The notes beneath the pieces were generated by a model. The model saw only the letters and a program-made list of their open reading frames with translations, did no database searches and was not told the DNA's origin. From assembly GCA_965261165.1 (NCBI GenBank), contig OZ253445.1:620001-684000 (forward strand): DNA of 64,000 nucleotides, written 5' to 3'. Of this stretch, positions 32,600 through 42,439 are shown one piece after another; positions within the stretch are counted from its first letter, which is position 1, and every line of letters starts with the position of its first letter. Origin of the DNA: SMWN01 sp965261165 (GTDB taxonomy: Bacteria; Pseudomonadota; Gammaproteobacteria; Eutrophobiales; Eutrophobiaceae). The translations under genes were made by a program, and so were the position numbers.

Positions 32600-34271
32600 T
32601 CCTGACCTCCTTATTGCTGCCAGATTCTGCCAAACTCTCATTCTGAGAATTACGATAATGTGATGCGGCTGCAACAAAGCCAGAAAAAAGTGGATGTCCA
32701 TCTCTGGGTGTTGAGGTAAATTCTGGATGGAACTGACAGGCAACAAACCAGGGGTGATCGGCCAGTTCAATAATTTCGACCAATTTGCCATCCATCGACA
32801 GACCGGTAAAGCTCATCCTGGCTTCCTGCAATTGCGACTTATAGGTATTGTTAAATTCGTAGCGATGTCGATGACGCTCCATGATGACATCCTTGCCATA
32901 CAGTTCTCTGACGCGGCTGCCTTCCAGTAATTGACACTGCTGACCACCCAGACGCATGGTTCCGCCTAATTCGGTATTCTCATCACGTTGTTCAATGGTG
33001 CCATCCTGATCAACCCATTCCGTAATCAGCGCAATAACAGGATGTTTGGTATCGCTGACAAATTCAGTACTATTTGCATCTTCAAATCCAAGTTTGTGTC
33101 TGGCGAATTCAACGACCGCCAACTGCATGCCCAGACAAATCCCAAGATAAGGAATATGGTTTTCCCGGGCGTATTTAACGGCAGCAATCTTTCCATCTAC
33201 CCCTCTGTTGCCAAAGCCACCAGGGACCAGAATTGCATCCATCGCATACAAACACTCTATGCCTGTCTTCTCCAGATCTTCTGAATCAACATAGGTAAGC
33301 TTGATAGCCGTGCGAGTATGGATTCCCGCGTGTGTCAATGCTTCAGTAAGCGATTTATATGAATCAGCAAGATCAATGTACTTGCCCACCATGGCAATAT
33401 TTACTTCACTCTGAGGTGATGCCATGGCCTTGACGACCGCATCCCATTCACTAAGATCTGCCTGATGAATATCAAGATATAATTTTTTCGCAACGATTTC
33501 ATCTAATCCCTGTTCATGCAAACTTCTTGGTATCTTATAGATATTATCGACATCTACACCCGAAATGATCGCGGACTCTTCGACATTGGTAAACAGTGCA
33601 AGCTTTTTGCGTTCACTATCTGGCAAGGGTTGTTTTTCTATACGACATAGCAACACGTCAGCCTGAATACCGATGGAACGTAATTCTTTAACTGAGTGTT
33701 GCGTTGGTTTGGTTTTAGTCTCTCCGATTGCCGCGATATAAGGCACCAGCGTTAAATGTAGAAATAAAGTATTTTCGGCACCCAACTCAATTCGAAGCTG
33801 ACGGATGGCCTCCAGAAAAGGTTGTGATTCGATATCACCCACCGTGCCACCAATCTCAACCATGGCAATCTGCGCATCCCCTGCTCCCTCTTTAATGCAC
33901 TTTTTGATTTCATCAGTAATATGCGGGATCACTTGAACTGTGGCGCCAAAATAATCGCCGCGACGCTCCTGCCGAATCACATTTGAATAGATTCGTCCCG
34001 TGGTGTAATTATTGCGTTTACCCATAGCTGTACGCACAAAACGTTCATAGTGCCCCAAATCAAGATCTGTCTCGGCACCGTCTTCGGTGACATAGACTTC
34101 CCCATGCTGGAATGGACTCATGGTTCCCGGATCAACATTGATATAAGGGTCCAATTTTAACAAGGTCACCTCCAAGCCACGAGCCTCAAGAATCGCTGCT
34201 AACGAGGCCGACGCTATACCTTTTCCCAATGAAGAGACTACGCCGCCTGTAACAAAAACGAACTTCGTCAT
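32586..34271 (-). CDS. pyrG: CTP synthase
   Basis: The product has 561 residues. The synthase domain begins FVFVTGGVVSSLGKGIASASLAAILEARG with LDPYINVDPGTMSPFQHGEV and VEIGGTVGDIESQPF. The glutaminase domain has the oxyanion and nucleophile Cys in YLGICLGMQLAVVEFAR and the His/Glu in CQFHPEFTS. It aminates UTP to CTP. It starts the pyrG-kdsA-eno operon. The C-terminal ~20 residues (ESLAESGSNKEVRNAVV) form a short polar tail overlapping kdsA. Confidence 0.97.
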   Translation of the reverse strand: MTKFVFVTGGVVSSLGKGIASASLAAILEARGLEVTLLKLDPYINVDPGTMSPFQHGEVYVTEDGAETDLDLGHYERFVRTAMGKRNNYTTGRIYSNVIRQERRGDYFGATVQVIPHITDEIKKCIKEGAGDAQIAMVEIGGTVGDIESQPFLEAIRQLRIELGAENTLFLHLTLVPYIAAIGETKTKPTQHSVKELRSIGIQADVLLCRIEKQPLPDSERKKLALFTNVEESAIISGVDVDNIYKIPRSLHEQGLDEIVAKKLYLDIHQADLSEWDAVVKAMASPQSEVNIAMVGKYIDLADSYKSLTEALTHAGIHTRTAIKLTYVDSEDLEKTGIECLYAMDAILVPGGFGNRGVDGKIAAVKYARENHIPYLGICLGMQLAVVEFARHKLGFEDANSTEFVSDTKHPVIALITEWVDQDGTIEQRDENTELGGTMRLGGQQCQLLEGSRVRELYGKDVIMERHRHRYEFNNTYKSQLQEARMSFTGLSMDGKLVEIIELADHPWFVACQFHPEFTSTPRDGHPLFSGFVAAASHYRNSQNESLAESGSNKEVRNAVV

Positions 34272-34474
34272 TCGACCTTAAATACCATAATTGACATTAT
34301 ATTGTGGGAGGAGGAGTCCTTATCGATTCGCCTGAACCGTTGACATGTTCGAGAAAGATTGTATTTCGTTTCATATTCTGCGGGCGATGCTATCAGATTT
34401 GAATATCTTTCTCTATCCCGAAGCTGCTTATTTCAGCGAATATTCTCACCGATGAAACCAATCTTGAAAAAAGC

Positions 34475-35845
34475 CTACTGCAATTCACTAATCGCATCTG
34501 ATAACTGACTGACTGCGATCACTTCCATGCCCTCAATATTTTGCTTGGGTTTATTTGATTTTGGAATGATTGCTCTTTTGAAGCCATGTTTGACTGCCTC
34601 ATTCAATCGCCCCAAGCCATTCTGTACAGGTCTTATTTCACCTGCCAGACCCACTTCACCGAAAACGATTAAATCCTGTGGTAGAGGTATATTTTTCAAA
34701 CTGGATATTGCCGCCAAGATAATGGCTAAATCCGCTGCTGTTTCAGTAATTTTAATTCCACCAACCAGATTAATAAAAACATCCTGATCCGCCGTATTAA
34801 TCCCCACATGCCGATGTAATATGGCCAGCAACATGGACAAGCGATTTTGTTCCAGACCAACGCTGACTCGTCTTGGATTACCTAGAGGGGAAACATCAAC
34901 TAACGCCTGCACTTCAACAAGTAATGGTCTGGTACCCTCTTTTGTCACCATGATGACGCTACCGGAAACTGGCTTTTCGTGCCTAGATAGAAATATCGCA
35001 GATGGATTACTCACTTCTTTCAGGCCCTTGTCAGTCATTGCAAACACGCCCAGTTCATTCACTGCGCCATAACGATTTTTAATCGACCGAATCACTCGGT
35101 AACAGCTACTCGTGTCACCTTCGAAGTAAAGCACCGTATCTACCATATGCTCCAATACCCTAGGTCCTGCTAATGCGCCATCTTTTGTTACGTGACCCGC
35201 CAGCAACACAGTCGTGTTGGTTTGTTTTGCATAGCGCACCAATTGCGCTGCTGACTCCCTAACCTGCGCCACTGAACCTGGGGCGGACTGTAGTATCTCT
35301 GTATAAACAGTCTGGATGGAATCTATCACTATCACTTCTGGCCGCTCGTCATTGGCAACAGATAAAATTTTTTCCAGATTATTTTCTGTTAATAATTTTA
35401 TTTTTTCGAGCGCTAGTTCCAGACGATGGCCACGAAGACTGATTTGTTGCGCTGATTCTTCACCAGAAACATAAAGTGTTTTTACGCCGCCTTCACTGCC
35501 TAATACAGAAAGTATCTGGATTAACAAAGTTGATTTCCCAATACCAGGATCACCGCCAATTAATGTCACTGAACCCATCGCTAAACCACCGCCTACTGCA
35601 CGATCAAGTTCAGCCATGCCTGTGGCCAACCTGAAGGAGACCTCAGCATCAACTGTGTCAAGAAAGCATACCTTTGAAGGAACCGCAATATGGTCTCTGT
35701 TCCTGAATGATTTTACGTTTGATGTTGCTTCAATAACGGTTTCCGTCATCGTATTCCATGCATAGCATTCACTACACTGGCCTGCCCATTTGGGCGAAGT
35801 CGTGCCACATTCAGTACATTGATATTGAACTTTAGCCTTCGCCAT
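34475..35845 (-). CDS. radA: DNA repair protein RadA/Sms
   Basis: The product has 456 residues. N-terminal zinc finger (CTECGTTSPKWAGQCSEC), Walker A GGDPGIGKSTLLIQ, a KNRYG motif (SIKNRYGAVNELGVF; the usual RadA sequence is KNRFG) and a C-terminal Lon-like domain (VSVGLEQNRLSMLLAILHRH, VGLAGEIRPV). It promotes branch migration during recombination. The start overlaps the alr stop by 14 bases. About 200 bases without a gene separate it from pyrG. Confidence 0.96.
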   Translation of the reverse strand: MAKAKVQYQCTECGTTSPKWAGQCSECYAWNTMTETVIEATSNVKSFRNRDHIAVPSKVCFLDTVDAEVSFRLATGMAELDRAVGGGLAMGSVTLIGGDPGIGKSTLLIQILSVLGSEGGVKTLYVSGEESAQQISLRGHRLELALEKIKLLTENNLEKILSVANDERPEVIVIDSIQTVYTEILQSAPGSVAQVRESAAQLVRYAKQTNTTVLLAGHVTKDGALAGPRVLEHMVDTVLYFEGDTSSCYRVIRSIKNRYGAVNELGVFAMTDKGLKEVSNPSAIFLSRHEKPVSGSVIMVTKEGTRPLLVEVQALVDVSPLGNPRRVSVGLEQNRLSMLLAILHRHVGINTADQDVFINLVGGIKITETAADLAIILAAISSLKNIPLPQDLIVFGEVGLAGEIRPVQNGLGRLNEAVKHGFKRAIIPKSNKPKQNIEGMEVIAVSQLSDAISELQ

Positions 35846-36911
35846 AACTAAACTCTAATCGTTTATGAACTGCACATAAAACTTCATATGGAATTGTCTC
35901 AGCATATTTGGCAACCTCCTCTACAGGTAATTCTTCACCCCAGAGAACTACGGGATCACCCGTCCTAGCTTGCGGCTGTTTACGTAAATCAACAGTAAGC
36001 ATGTCCATTGATGCACGGCCAATAAGCTCGACTCTTTTGCCATTTACCAGCACGGGCGTGCCCGACTTGGCATGGCGCGGGTAACCATCACCATAACCCG
36101 CTGCAACCACACCCACAGACATGTTTTCTGGACAGCGCCAAGTTGCGCCATATCCTACAGGCTCACCCGCTTTGAGCTGTTTAACGCTAATTAATCTGGA
36201 TTGAAATGTCATTACTGGTCTTAGCCCTTCTTGTGGCCCCTGACTGTCACTAAACGGAGAAACACCATAAAGCATAATTCCTGGCCGAACCCAATCAACA
36301 TGCGCATCGGGAAAAGCCATGATACCAGCAGAATTTGCAATGGTTTTTTCGACGTTCTGATTTTCACCAAATTGATTAAAACATTGGAGTTGATCAGAAG
36401 TCATAGGATTATCACGATCATTGGCACTGGCAAGATGTGTCATCAAGCGAATATTTTTGACACTGTTTGTTTGTTGCAACCGCGTGATCACTTGCTCAAC
36501 TAATTCCGGTAAAAATCCCAAACGATGCATGCCTGTGTCTATTTTTAACCAGACATCAATGGCTTTACTTAGTTTGACTTGTTCAAGCATTTCCACTTGT
36601 AAAATATCATGGACAACAATATCCAGTCCCAATTCCTTGATTTCGCTTAACTCTCCTCCGGCATAGGGTCCTTCTAGCAGATTTATAGGTTGCTTGATAT
36701 TCGCCCGCCTTAATTCTCTGGCCTCTTCCAGGCAGGCAACACCAAAGGCATCAGCATGTTCGAGCGACTGGGCAATGCGGGTAATACCATGGCCGTAGGC
36801 GTCCGCCTTAACGATGGCCATGATTTTGGAATCGGGAGCTAATGTATGGATACGGCTGAAGTTATGACGAAGGGCAGAAAGATTAATAACAACCTTTGCG
36901 GGTCGATTCAT
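35832..36911 (-). CDS. alr: alanine racemase
   Basis: The product has 359 residues. The PLP lysine is in MAIVKADAYGHGITRIAQ, followed by the barrel motifs WLKIDTGMHRLGFLP, NSAGIMAFPDAHVDWVRPG and the C-terminal catalytic Tyr region VGYGATWRCPENMSVGVVAAGYGDGYPRH. It supplies D-alanine for peptidoglycan. It overlaps dnaB by four bases and radA by 14, giving a dnaB-alr-radA unit. Confidence 0.97.
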   Translation of the reverse strand: MNRPAKVVINLSALRHNFSRIHTLAPDSKIMAIVKADAYGHGITRIAQSLEHADAFGVACLEEARELRRANIKQPINLLEGPYAGGELSEIKELGLDIVVHDILQVEMLEQVKLSKAIDVWLKIDTGMHRLGFLPELVEQVITRLQQTNSVKNIRLMTHLASANDRDNPMTSDQLQCFNQFGENQNVEKTIANSAGIMAFPDAHVDWVRPGIMLYGVSPFSDSQGPQEGLRPVMTFQSRLISVKQLKAGEPVGYGATWRCPENMSVGVVAAGYGDGYPRHAKSGTPVLVNGKRVELIGRASMDMLTVDLRKQPQARTGDPVVLWGEELPVEEVAKYAETIPYEVLCAVHKRLEFSYGEG

Positions 36912-38332
36912 TCATACCCTCCGCCCGAAAATCCACCGCTAGCAGGAGGAAAATTATCATCCTGAATAAAATTTTCGAAGCGTGTGTATTGGCCAAGGAA
37001 AGTCAGCGGCACCATGCCAATGGGTCCATTTCGTTGTTTGGCAATAATGATCTCAGCCTTACCTTTATCCGTCGTGTCCTCGTTATAAACTTCGTCCCGA
37101 TAGATAAATATAATCAAGTCAGCATCTTGTTCAATCGCGCCACTTTCACGAAGGTCGGACATCACTGGACGTTTATTGGGTCGTTGCTCAAGACTTCTGT
37201 TGAGCTGTGATAATGCAACGACGGGGACCTTGAGTTCTTTGGCCATGGCTTTAAGTGAACGGGAAATTTCGGAGATCTCTGTAGCACGATTTTCACTGGT
37301 ACCGGCAACCTGCATCAACTGTAGATAATCAATAATAACCAGATCCAGACCATTATGTTCTCTGTAAATTCGACGACAACGCGCCCTGATTTCAGAAGGT
37401 GTCAAAGCTGGCGTATCGTCAATAAACAATCGTCCATCTTTTAGAATCTCAATGGCTGAGGTTAATCTCGGCCAATCATCATCCTTGAGCCTGCCAGTAC
37501 GTATCTTGTGTTGATCAATTCTACCCAGAGAGGACATCATGCGCATTGCCAATGAATCGCCTGGCATTTCCATACTAAACACGGCAACTGCAAGTTTTCC
37601 CTTAATCACGGCATGCTCAGCAATGTTGATTGCCAGAGCTGTCTTGCCCATGGAAGGTCGGCCAGCGATGATAATCAGATCAGAAGGCTGCAGGCCTGCT
37701 GTTTTCTCATCGAGATCTTCATAGCCTGTTGCAACACCAGTGATCGGACTATCTCCATGAAACAATATATCAATTTTCTTCAGTGCACCCACCAGAAGAT
37801 GTTTGATGGTGTCGTAATTTTTACGACCTTTCGATTCTTTTTCGGCAATCTCAAATACTGTTTTTTCCGCAAGATCCAGTATCTGCTCGTTGGTCTGTCC
37901 CTCAGGATTAAAAATACTCTCACTAATGGTATTGGTTGCCTGAATAAGCTGTCTTAAAACAGAACGTTTCCTAACAATATCGGCATAAGCTTTAATATTA
38001 CTAACACCTGGAGTTCTTTCAGCGAGGGCAGCTATGTAAGTTAAACCGCCAGCATCATCAAGCTGTTGACGGTTATCCAGCCATTCTGCAACGGTAACTA
38101 CATCATAGGGTTGACCTTCATCATCAAGGACTGAGATGGCGCGAAAAATAGCGCGGTGATACTTATGGTAAAAATCATCTTCTGAAACCTTTTCAGAAAC
38201 GTATTCCCAAACACTATTATTAATAAGAAGACCGCCTAATACCGCCTGTTCTGCCTCAATAGAATGAGGCGGGATCTTTAACGAAGCTGTTTCTCTATCA
38301 ACAGCTTCAGACGTATGCGCGGTATCCTGCAT
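36908..38332 (-). CDS. dnaB: replicative DNA helicase DnaB
   Basis: The product has 474 residues. The N-terminal DnaG-binding domain (IPPHSIEAEQAVLGGLLINN) is followed by the RecA-like domain with Walker A IIAGRPSMGKTALAINIAEH, Walker B LDLVIIDYLQLMQ and the DnaB motif VPVVALSQLNRSLEQRPNKR. A Gly-rich tail (ASGGFSGGGYE) ends the protein. No intein is present. It lies downstream of rplI, as is typical. Confidence 0.97.
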   Translation of the reverse strand: MQDTAHTSEAVDRETASLKIPPHSIEAEQAVLGGLLINNSVWEYVSEKVSEDDFYHKYHRAIFRAISVLDDEGQPYDVVTVAEWLDNRQQLDDAGGLTYIAALAERTPGVSNIKAYADIVRKRSVLRQLIQATNTISESIFNPEGQTNEQILDLAEKTVFEIAEKESKGRKNYDTIKHLLVGALKKIDILFHGDSPITGVATGYEDLDEKTAGLQPSDLIIIAGRPSMGKTALAINIAEHAVIKGKLAVAVFSMEMPGDSLAMRMMSSLGRIDQHKIRTGRLKDDDWPRLTSAIEILKDGRLFIDDTPALTPSEIRARCRRIYREHNGLDLVIIDYLQLMQVAGTSENRATEISEISRSLKAMAKELKVPVVALSQLNRSLEQRPNKRPVMSDLRESGAIEQDADLIIFIYRDEVYNEDTTDKGKAEIIIAKQRNGPIGMVPLTFLGQYTRFENFIQDDNFPPASGGFSGGGYE

Positions 38333-38414
38333 CCACTCCTCCTAAAGGAGTTTGTAATTGAAAATCAGTCGATGTTCCTTGGTCAATTTTTCTGATCGGG
38401 AACGCCGGATAATA

Positions 38415-38867
38415 TTAACTCTTTTCAGCAATAACAATTACTTTAACCTTGGCATCAACTTCGACATGCAAATGTAGATCAACCTCAAATTCACCCAATG
38501 CCCTAATTGGGCCTTCTGGCAAACGGACTTCATTTTTAGCCAACTCAACACCTACTGCTGTGACGGCTTCTGCAATATCGGCACCACTGACTGAGCCAAA
38601 TAATTTACCTTCTTCACCAGCCATCCTTTCCAGCGTGATTTCTACAGCATTCAATTCTTCTGCACGAGATGTTGCTACACTCAGAGAATTGGCCTGGGCT
38701 TTTTCAAGTTCAGCGCGGCGGGCTTCAAATTTTTCAATGTTGTCTGCTGTTGCAGACACTGCCTTACCAACTGGGATTAAATAATTACGACCATAACCCG
38801 CCTTGACATTGACCTGATCACCCAAATCACCCAGTTTGTTAATTTTTTCTAGTAATATGACTTCCAT
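38415..38867 (-). CDS. rplI: 50S ribosomal protein L9
   Basis: The product has 150 residues. The start MEVILLEKINKLGDLGDQV and VKAGYGRNYLIPVGKAVSAT are the L9 signature, joined by a long helix to the C-terminal rRNA-binding domain (KLFGSVSGADIAEAV, LPEGPIRALGEFEVDLHLH). The order rpsF, rpsR, a membrane gene, rplI, dnaB is standard for gammaproteobacteria. Confidence 0.98.
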   Translation of the reverse strand: MEVILLEKINKLGDLGDQVNVKAGYGRNYLIPVGKAVSATADNIEKFEARRAELEKAQANSLSVATSRAEELNAVEITLERMAGEEGKLFGSVSGADIAEAVTAVGVELAKNEVRLPEGPIRALGEFEVDLHLHVEVDAKVKVIVIAEKS

Positions 38868-38915
38868 CTAATCTCCCTCACTCTACTAAAACACACCTTA
38901 TCATAATTCATAACT

Positions 38916-39812
38916 CTAATTCTTGATGTTGCTATTTGATCTGCTTATCCACGAATCAATCAGCCCCAAGCAGGCAATTATCAAAATCGTCTGTGGCATA
39001 AAAACCGGCAAAAAATACATCACCGCTAACCAAACTTGAGGTATTTTTTTTGCATTTACAATCCTGTGTGCTGATGCTAATCCCTGAAATAAATACATAA
39101 GAATTACGACAGCCAATATATCCAAACCTGCCGAGCCCTGTTGTTCTCCGCTGGTATAGAGCAGAATTATCCCCGTCAGTGACAAAAAAATAACTCCGCT
39201 TGGCAATCTCAGCGCATAGAACTCTGACCTAAAACCACCCGGGTTAAACAATACCGATTGCCACCATCGAGATATCAGTGTTGTTACAATCAGGCTGCTG
39301 GCAATAGCACCTGCCATAATGGCATTCATTGCGGATGCTGCCTGCGCTAGGACTTCCCGATACTGCTCACCACCGCCCTCAGGGGACGCATTACTAATCC
39401 ATAATTCTGCCCACTGTTGCCACCATGCCGGAACATCAGCTATCAACCAGTGCAACACCAGTACATAAGCGGTAGCCATGGTTCCCGCAGCAAAAACTAG
39501 CCAACCCTGTGACTGTGTTTGCCTCAGAACACTACAGCAAAAATACACAGGGGTCCAAATTCCAAGGGCAAATGCAAATGCTACTTGAGGGTCCACTCCA
39601 ATTACGGCGACAAATAGCGCTACCACCAACAAGCAAGCAAGCAATACCTGCATTCCATACGCAGGCCCTTTTCTTAAGATAATTAAACCTGCTGGAACAC
39701 CACTCAACAAATACGAAAGTGGCGGGATAAACATTGAAACCACTGTTAGCAGGCTAATCGTAATCACTGCCTGCAGACGCCCAAGCAACAGATAACTGCC
39801 AAGTACACGCAT
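38916..39812 (-). CDS. DUF2232-type membrane protein
   Basis: The product has 298 residues and about eight hydrophobic segments (VITISLLTVVSMFIPPLSYLL, VLLACLLVVALFVAVIGV, SLTGIILLYTS, LAVVILMYLFQGLASAHRIV). It lies between rpsR and rplI, a position in which many gamma- and betaproteobacteria encode a DUF2232 (YybS-like) membrane protein. The function is unknown; it may be an ECF-like or scaffold membrane protein. Confidence 0.75.
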   Translation of the reverse strand: MRVLGSYLLLGRLQAVITISLLTVVSMFIPPLSYLLSGVPAGLIILRKGPAYGMQVLLACLLVVALFVAVIGVDPQVAFAFALGIWTPVYFCCSVLRQTQSQGWLVFAAGTMATAYVLVLHWLIADVPAWWQQWAELWISNASPEGGGEQYREVLAQAASAMNAIMAGAIASSLIVTTLISRWWQSVLFNPGGFRSEFYALRLPSGVIFLSLTGIILLYTSGEQQGSAGLDILAVVILMYLFQGLASAHRIVNAKKIPQVWLAVMYFLPVFMPQTILIIACLGLIDSWISRSNSNIKN

Positions 39813-39879
39813 ATCCTAACTCAATCAGTATCTGAAGAAAAATTCATCAGATACACGAATTGTCTACACTTGAAAGTTG

Positions 39880-40104
39880 TTAGTGCGAATCGCAATAAGG
39901 CAATAATGCCAAGAAACGTGCGCGCTTGATTGCAGTGACGAGCTGTCTCTGGTAACGCGCCTTGGTGCCAGAAATTCTGCTTGGAACAATCTTGCCTGTT
40001 TCGGTCAGATAATTTTTCAATGTATTCACATCCTTGTAATCAATTTCTTTGACACCATCAGCTGTGAATTTGCAAAAGCGTTTACGACGAAAATAACGTG
40101 ACAT
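39880..40104 (-). CDS. rpsR: 30S ribosomal protein S18
   Basis: Started at the ATG at 40104 (MSRYFRRKRFCKFTADGVKE), the product has 74 residues, the normal size; the upstream in-frame residues overlap rpsF and are not used. It contains the S18 signature DYKDVNTLKNYLTETGKIVPSRI and GTKARYQRQLVTAIKRAR. It binds with S6 to the 30S platform. The spacing from the rpsF stop is four bases. Confidence 0.98.
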   Translation of the reverse strand: MSRYFRRKRFCKFTADGVKEIDYKDVNTLKNYLTETGKIVPSRISGTKARYQRQLVTAIKRARFLALLPYCDSH

Positions 40105-40108
40105 TCTA

Positions 40109-40612
40109 TCAATCCTCTGTTTTTTTAGTGGCTTCTTCGGAGACATTCTCAGCTACTGTCTTAGTTGGAATTTCTGTTATATCCTCTGACGAGGTTTCTA
40201 TTACTTCGGCTTCAGCAGCTTCAGATCTAGTTTTTTCTACCACAACTCGGGCTCTTTCCTCTGCCTCAGATCTAAGCTTCACAGCAACCTCTTCCTTCAT
40301 TCTTGCCAATAACGAAGCCTCTGTCACAGACTCATCACGCTTGATGATGATATTCCTGATGACGGCATCGTTAAATCTGAAAGCACTACTCAGCTCTTCT
40401 AGCGGCTCGGCATTGCACTCTATATTCATCAACACATAATGTGCCTTGTGAATCTTGTTAATTGGATAAGCTAGGAGACGACGCCCCCAGTCCTCGAGAC
40501 GGTGGATAGCACCGCCGCTTGATTCAATCATGGTACGATACCGTTCAATCATGGCTGGCACCTGTTCGCTCTGATCCGGATGAACCATGAACACAACTTC
40601 ATAGTGTCGCAT
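40109..40612 (-). CDS. rpsF: 30S ribosomal protein S6, C-terminally extended
   Basis: Started at MRHYEVVFMVHPDQSEQVP (40612, preceded by AAGAGG), the product has 168 residues. The core (RLEDWGRRLLAYPINKIHKAHYVLMNIE ... AVIRNIIIKRDE) is normal S6. After residue ~100 there is a long Glu/Ala/Thr-rich acidic tail (AEEATKKTED-like end) about 35 residues longer than E. coli S6. The leader contains a CCG and a possible TAGCA/TGCTA stem with a G-run, perhaps an S6:S18 autoregulatory element, untested. Confidence 0.95.
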   Translation of the reverse strand: MRHYEVVFMVHPDQSEQVPAMIERYRTMIESSGGAIHRLEDWGRRLLAYPINKIHKAHYVLMNIECNAEPLEELSSAFRFNDAVIRNIIIKRDESVTEASLLARMKEEVAVKLRSEAEERARVVVEKTRSEAAEAEVIETSSEDITEIPTKTVAENVSEEATKKTED

Positions 40613-40792
40613 TTTATAATCCTCTTGGTTTTTAGCAGCCCCCCCTGAACTATTAATATTGCTATTTCGGAGTAGAGCAAGAATTAAAGAACGCGCAATT
40701 CTAGTGGATTTAACAGGAATATTCAATAAACCAAGGGCAAACCTACTAATCTGTCATCGCTAGGATACCTTGAATAAAAATCAAAATATCGC

Positions 40793-42430
40793 CTAAGCCC
40801 CTGTTTTCACTCTGGGCACTGCCGCCAGGAGCCTTTGTGTATAGGGGTCTTGAGGGTTGGTCAGCACCTCATTGACGGCGCCCTGCTCGACAATCTTGCC
40901 CTGATACATGACGGCAACATAATGCGCCAGATATTCAACCACACTGATATTGTGTGTAATGAACAAATAGCCTAGGTTCATATTTTTTTGTAAATCTTTA
41001 AGTAATTCGAGGATTTGTGCCTGCACAGAGACATCCAGTGCACTTGTGGGTTCATCACAAACAATTAATTTTGGTTCAACTGCCAGAGCTCTGGCGATAC
41101 ATATTCTCTGCCGCTGCCCACCTGAAAACTCATGTGGATAGCGATTTTTATGAGCTGGTTCCAGTCCTACCTGTTCAAGCAACTCCTCAATATATTTCAG
41201 TCGCTGATGTTTCGAACCCCCTACCCCCTGCGCAACCATCCCTTCAGCGATCACATCGGCGATCATCATCCGTGGATTCATTGATGAATATGGGTCCTGA
41301 AATACAATTTGAATATCAGATCTTTTCTGCCTCATGGCCTTACCCTCTAACTGTGTCAGTTCTTGACCATCAAATGCCACACTACCATCAGAGGCATGTA
41401 GTAATTGCAAAATACCTTTACCAAAGGTGGTTTTTCCTGAACCAGACTCCCCAACCATGGCAAATGTCTGACCACTATATATATCAATAGATACACCATC
41501 TACTGCACGCACATAGCCAACCGTTTTTTTCAAAAGTCCTTTTTTAATCGGGAAATACACTTTCAGATCACGTACTTTTAATAAAGCATGATTGTCCTTA
41601 CTTTCCAATGTTGTTTGCACGGACTCTACATCATCCCTCCTAGACCTGCTTGGTAGTGCGTCGAACAACTCCTTGGAATATGGATGGACTGGGTTTGCGT
41701 AAAAAGATTCTCTGGAATTCTGCTCAACGATCTTGCCGCAACGCATCACGGCGATATCATCTGCCATTTCGGATGCCACTGCCAAATCGTGCGTAATAAA
41801 TAGCATGGCCATGCCAGTGTCGTTTTGTATCTGTCGCAAAAGATCCAGTACCTGAGTCTGTATGGTGACATCCAGAGCTGTTGTTGGCTCATCAGCAATT
41901 AACAGATCAGGTTCCCCCGCTAACGCAATGGCAATCATTATTCTTTGCTTCATGCCGCCAGAGAACTGATGCGGGTATTCACCAATCCGTCTTTCAATTT
42001 CGGGAATACCTACAGATTCGAGTAACTCAATCGATCGTCGGCGCTGTTCAACACCTCGCATATTCTTATGTCGTTGTAATGTCTCGCCGATCTGTTGGCC
42101 TGCTGTGAGCACAGGATTAAGTGATGTTTGAGGCTCCTGAAATATCATAGCAATTCGGCTACCACGAATATCACGCATTGCGAATTCTGGTAATGCCAGC
42201 AAATCTTTACCATCAAGGAGAATATTTCCTTGATTGATTCGTGCCGCAGCGGGCAATAATCGCATGATTGACATGGCAGTGATTGACTTACCGCTGCCTG
42301 ACTCTCCGAGTAATGCAAATGTCCCCCCTCGATTGATTGAAAAGCTGATATCATCAACGACACATTCTGCGTTGTCTTTCTCGCCAAAGGAAGTTTGTAA
42401 ATTGATTACATCAAGTAGTGGCGAAGACAT
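40793..42430 (-). CDS. peptide ABC transporter, fused double ATPase (YejF-like)
   Basis: The product has 545 residues with two complete nucleotide-binding domains. The first has Walker A ALLGESGSGKSITAMSI, signature FSGGMKQRIMIAIAL and Walker B LLIADEPTTALD. The second has MVGESGSGKTTFGKGI, FSGGQRQRICIARAL and LIVCDEPTSALD. Both end in OppD/F-type regions (NPVHPYSKELFDALPS, NPQDPYTQRLLAAVP). It energises uptake of oligopeptides or microcin-like substrates. The matching permease and binding-protein genes lie upstream at 43.7-48.3 kb but are now separated by a 1.3 kb pseudogene field. Confidence 0.95.
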   Translation of the reverse strand: MSSPLLDVINLQTSFGEKDNAECVVDDISFSINRGGTFALLGESGSGKSITAMSIMRLLPAAARINQGNILLDGKDLLALPEFAMRDIRGSRIAMIFQEPQTSLNPVLTAGQQIGETLQRHKNMRGVEQRRRSIELLESVGIPEIERRIGEYPHQFSGGMKQRIMIAIALAGEPDLLIADEPTTALDVTIQTQVLDLLRQIQNDTGMAMLFITHDLAVASEMADDIAVMRCGKIVEQNSRESFYANPVHPYSKELFDALPSRSRRDDVESVQTTLESKDNHALLKVRDLKVYFPIKKGLLKKTVGYVRAVDGVSIDIYSGQTFAMVGESGSGKTTFGKGILQLLHASDGSVAFDGQELTQLEGKAMRQKRSDIQIVFQDPYSSMNPRMMIADVIAEGMVAQGVGGSKHQRLKYIEELLEQVGLEPAHKNRYPHEFSGGQRQRICIARALAVEPKLIVCDEPTSALDVSVQAQILELLKDLQKNMNLGYLFITHNISVVEYLAHYVAVMYQGKIVEQGAVNEVLTNPQDPYTQRLLAAVPRVKTGA

Positions 42431-42439
42431 AAATTTATA

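Noticed and set aside
40613..40700. S6:S18 leader autoregulatory RNA
   Set aside because: A CCG and a possible stem with a G-run are present, but I could not match the consensus confidently by eye, so it is only mentioned under rpsF.
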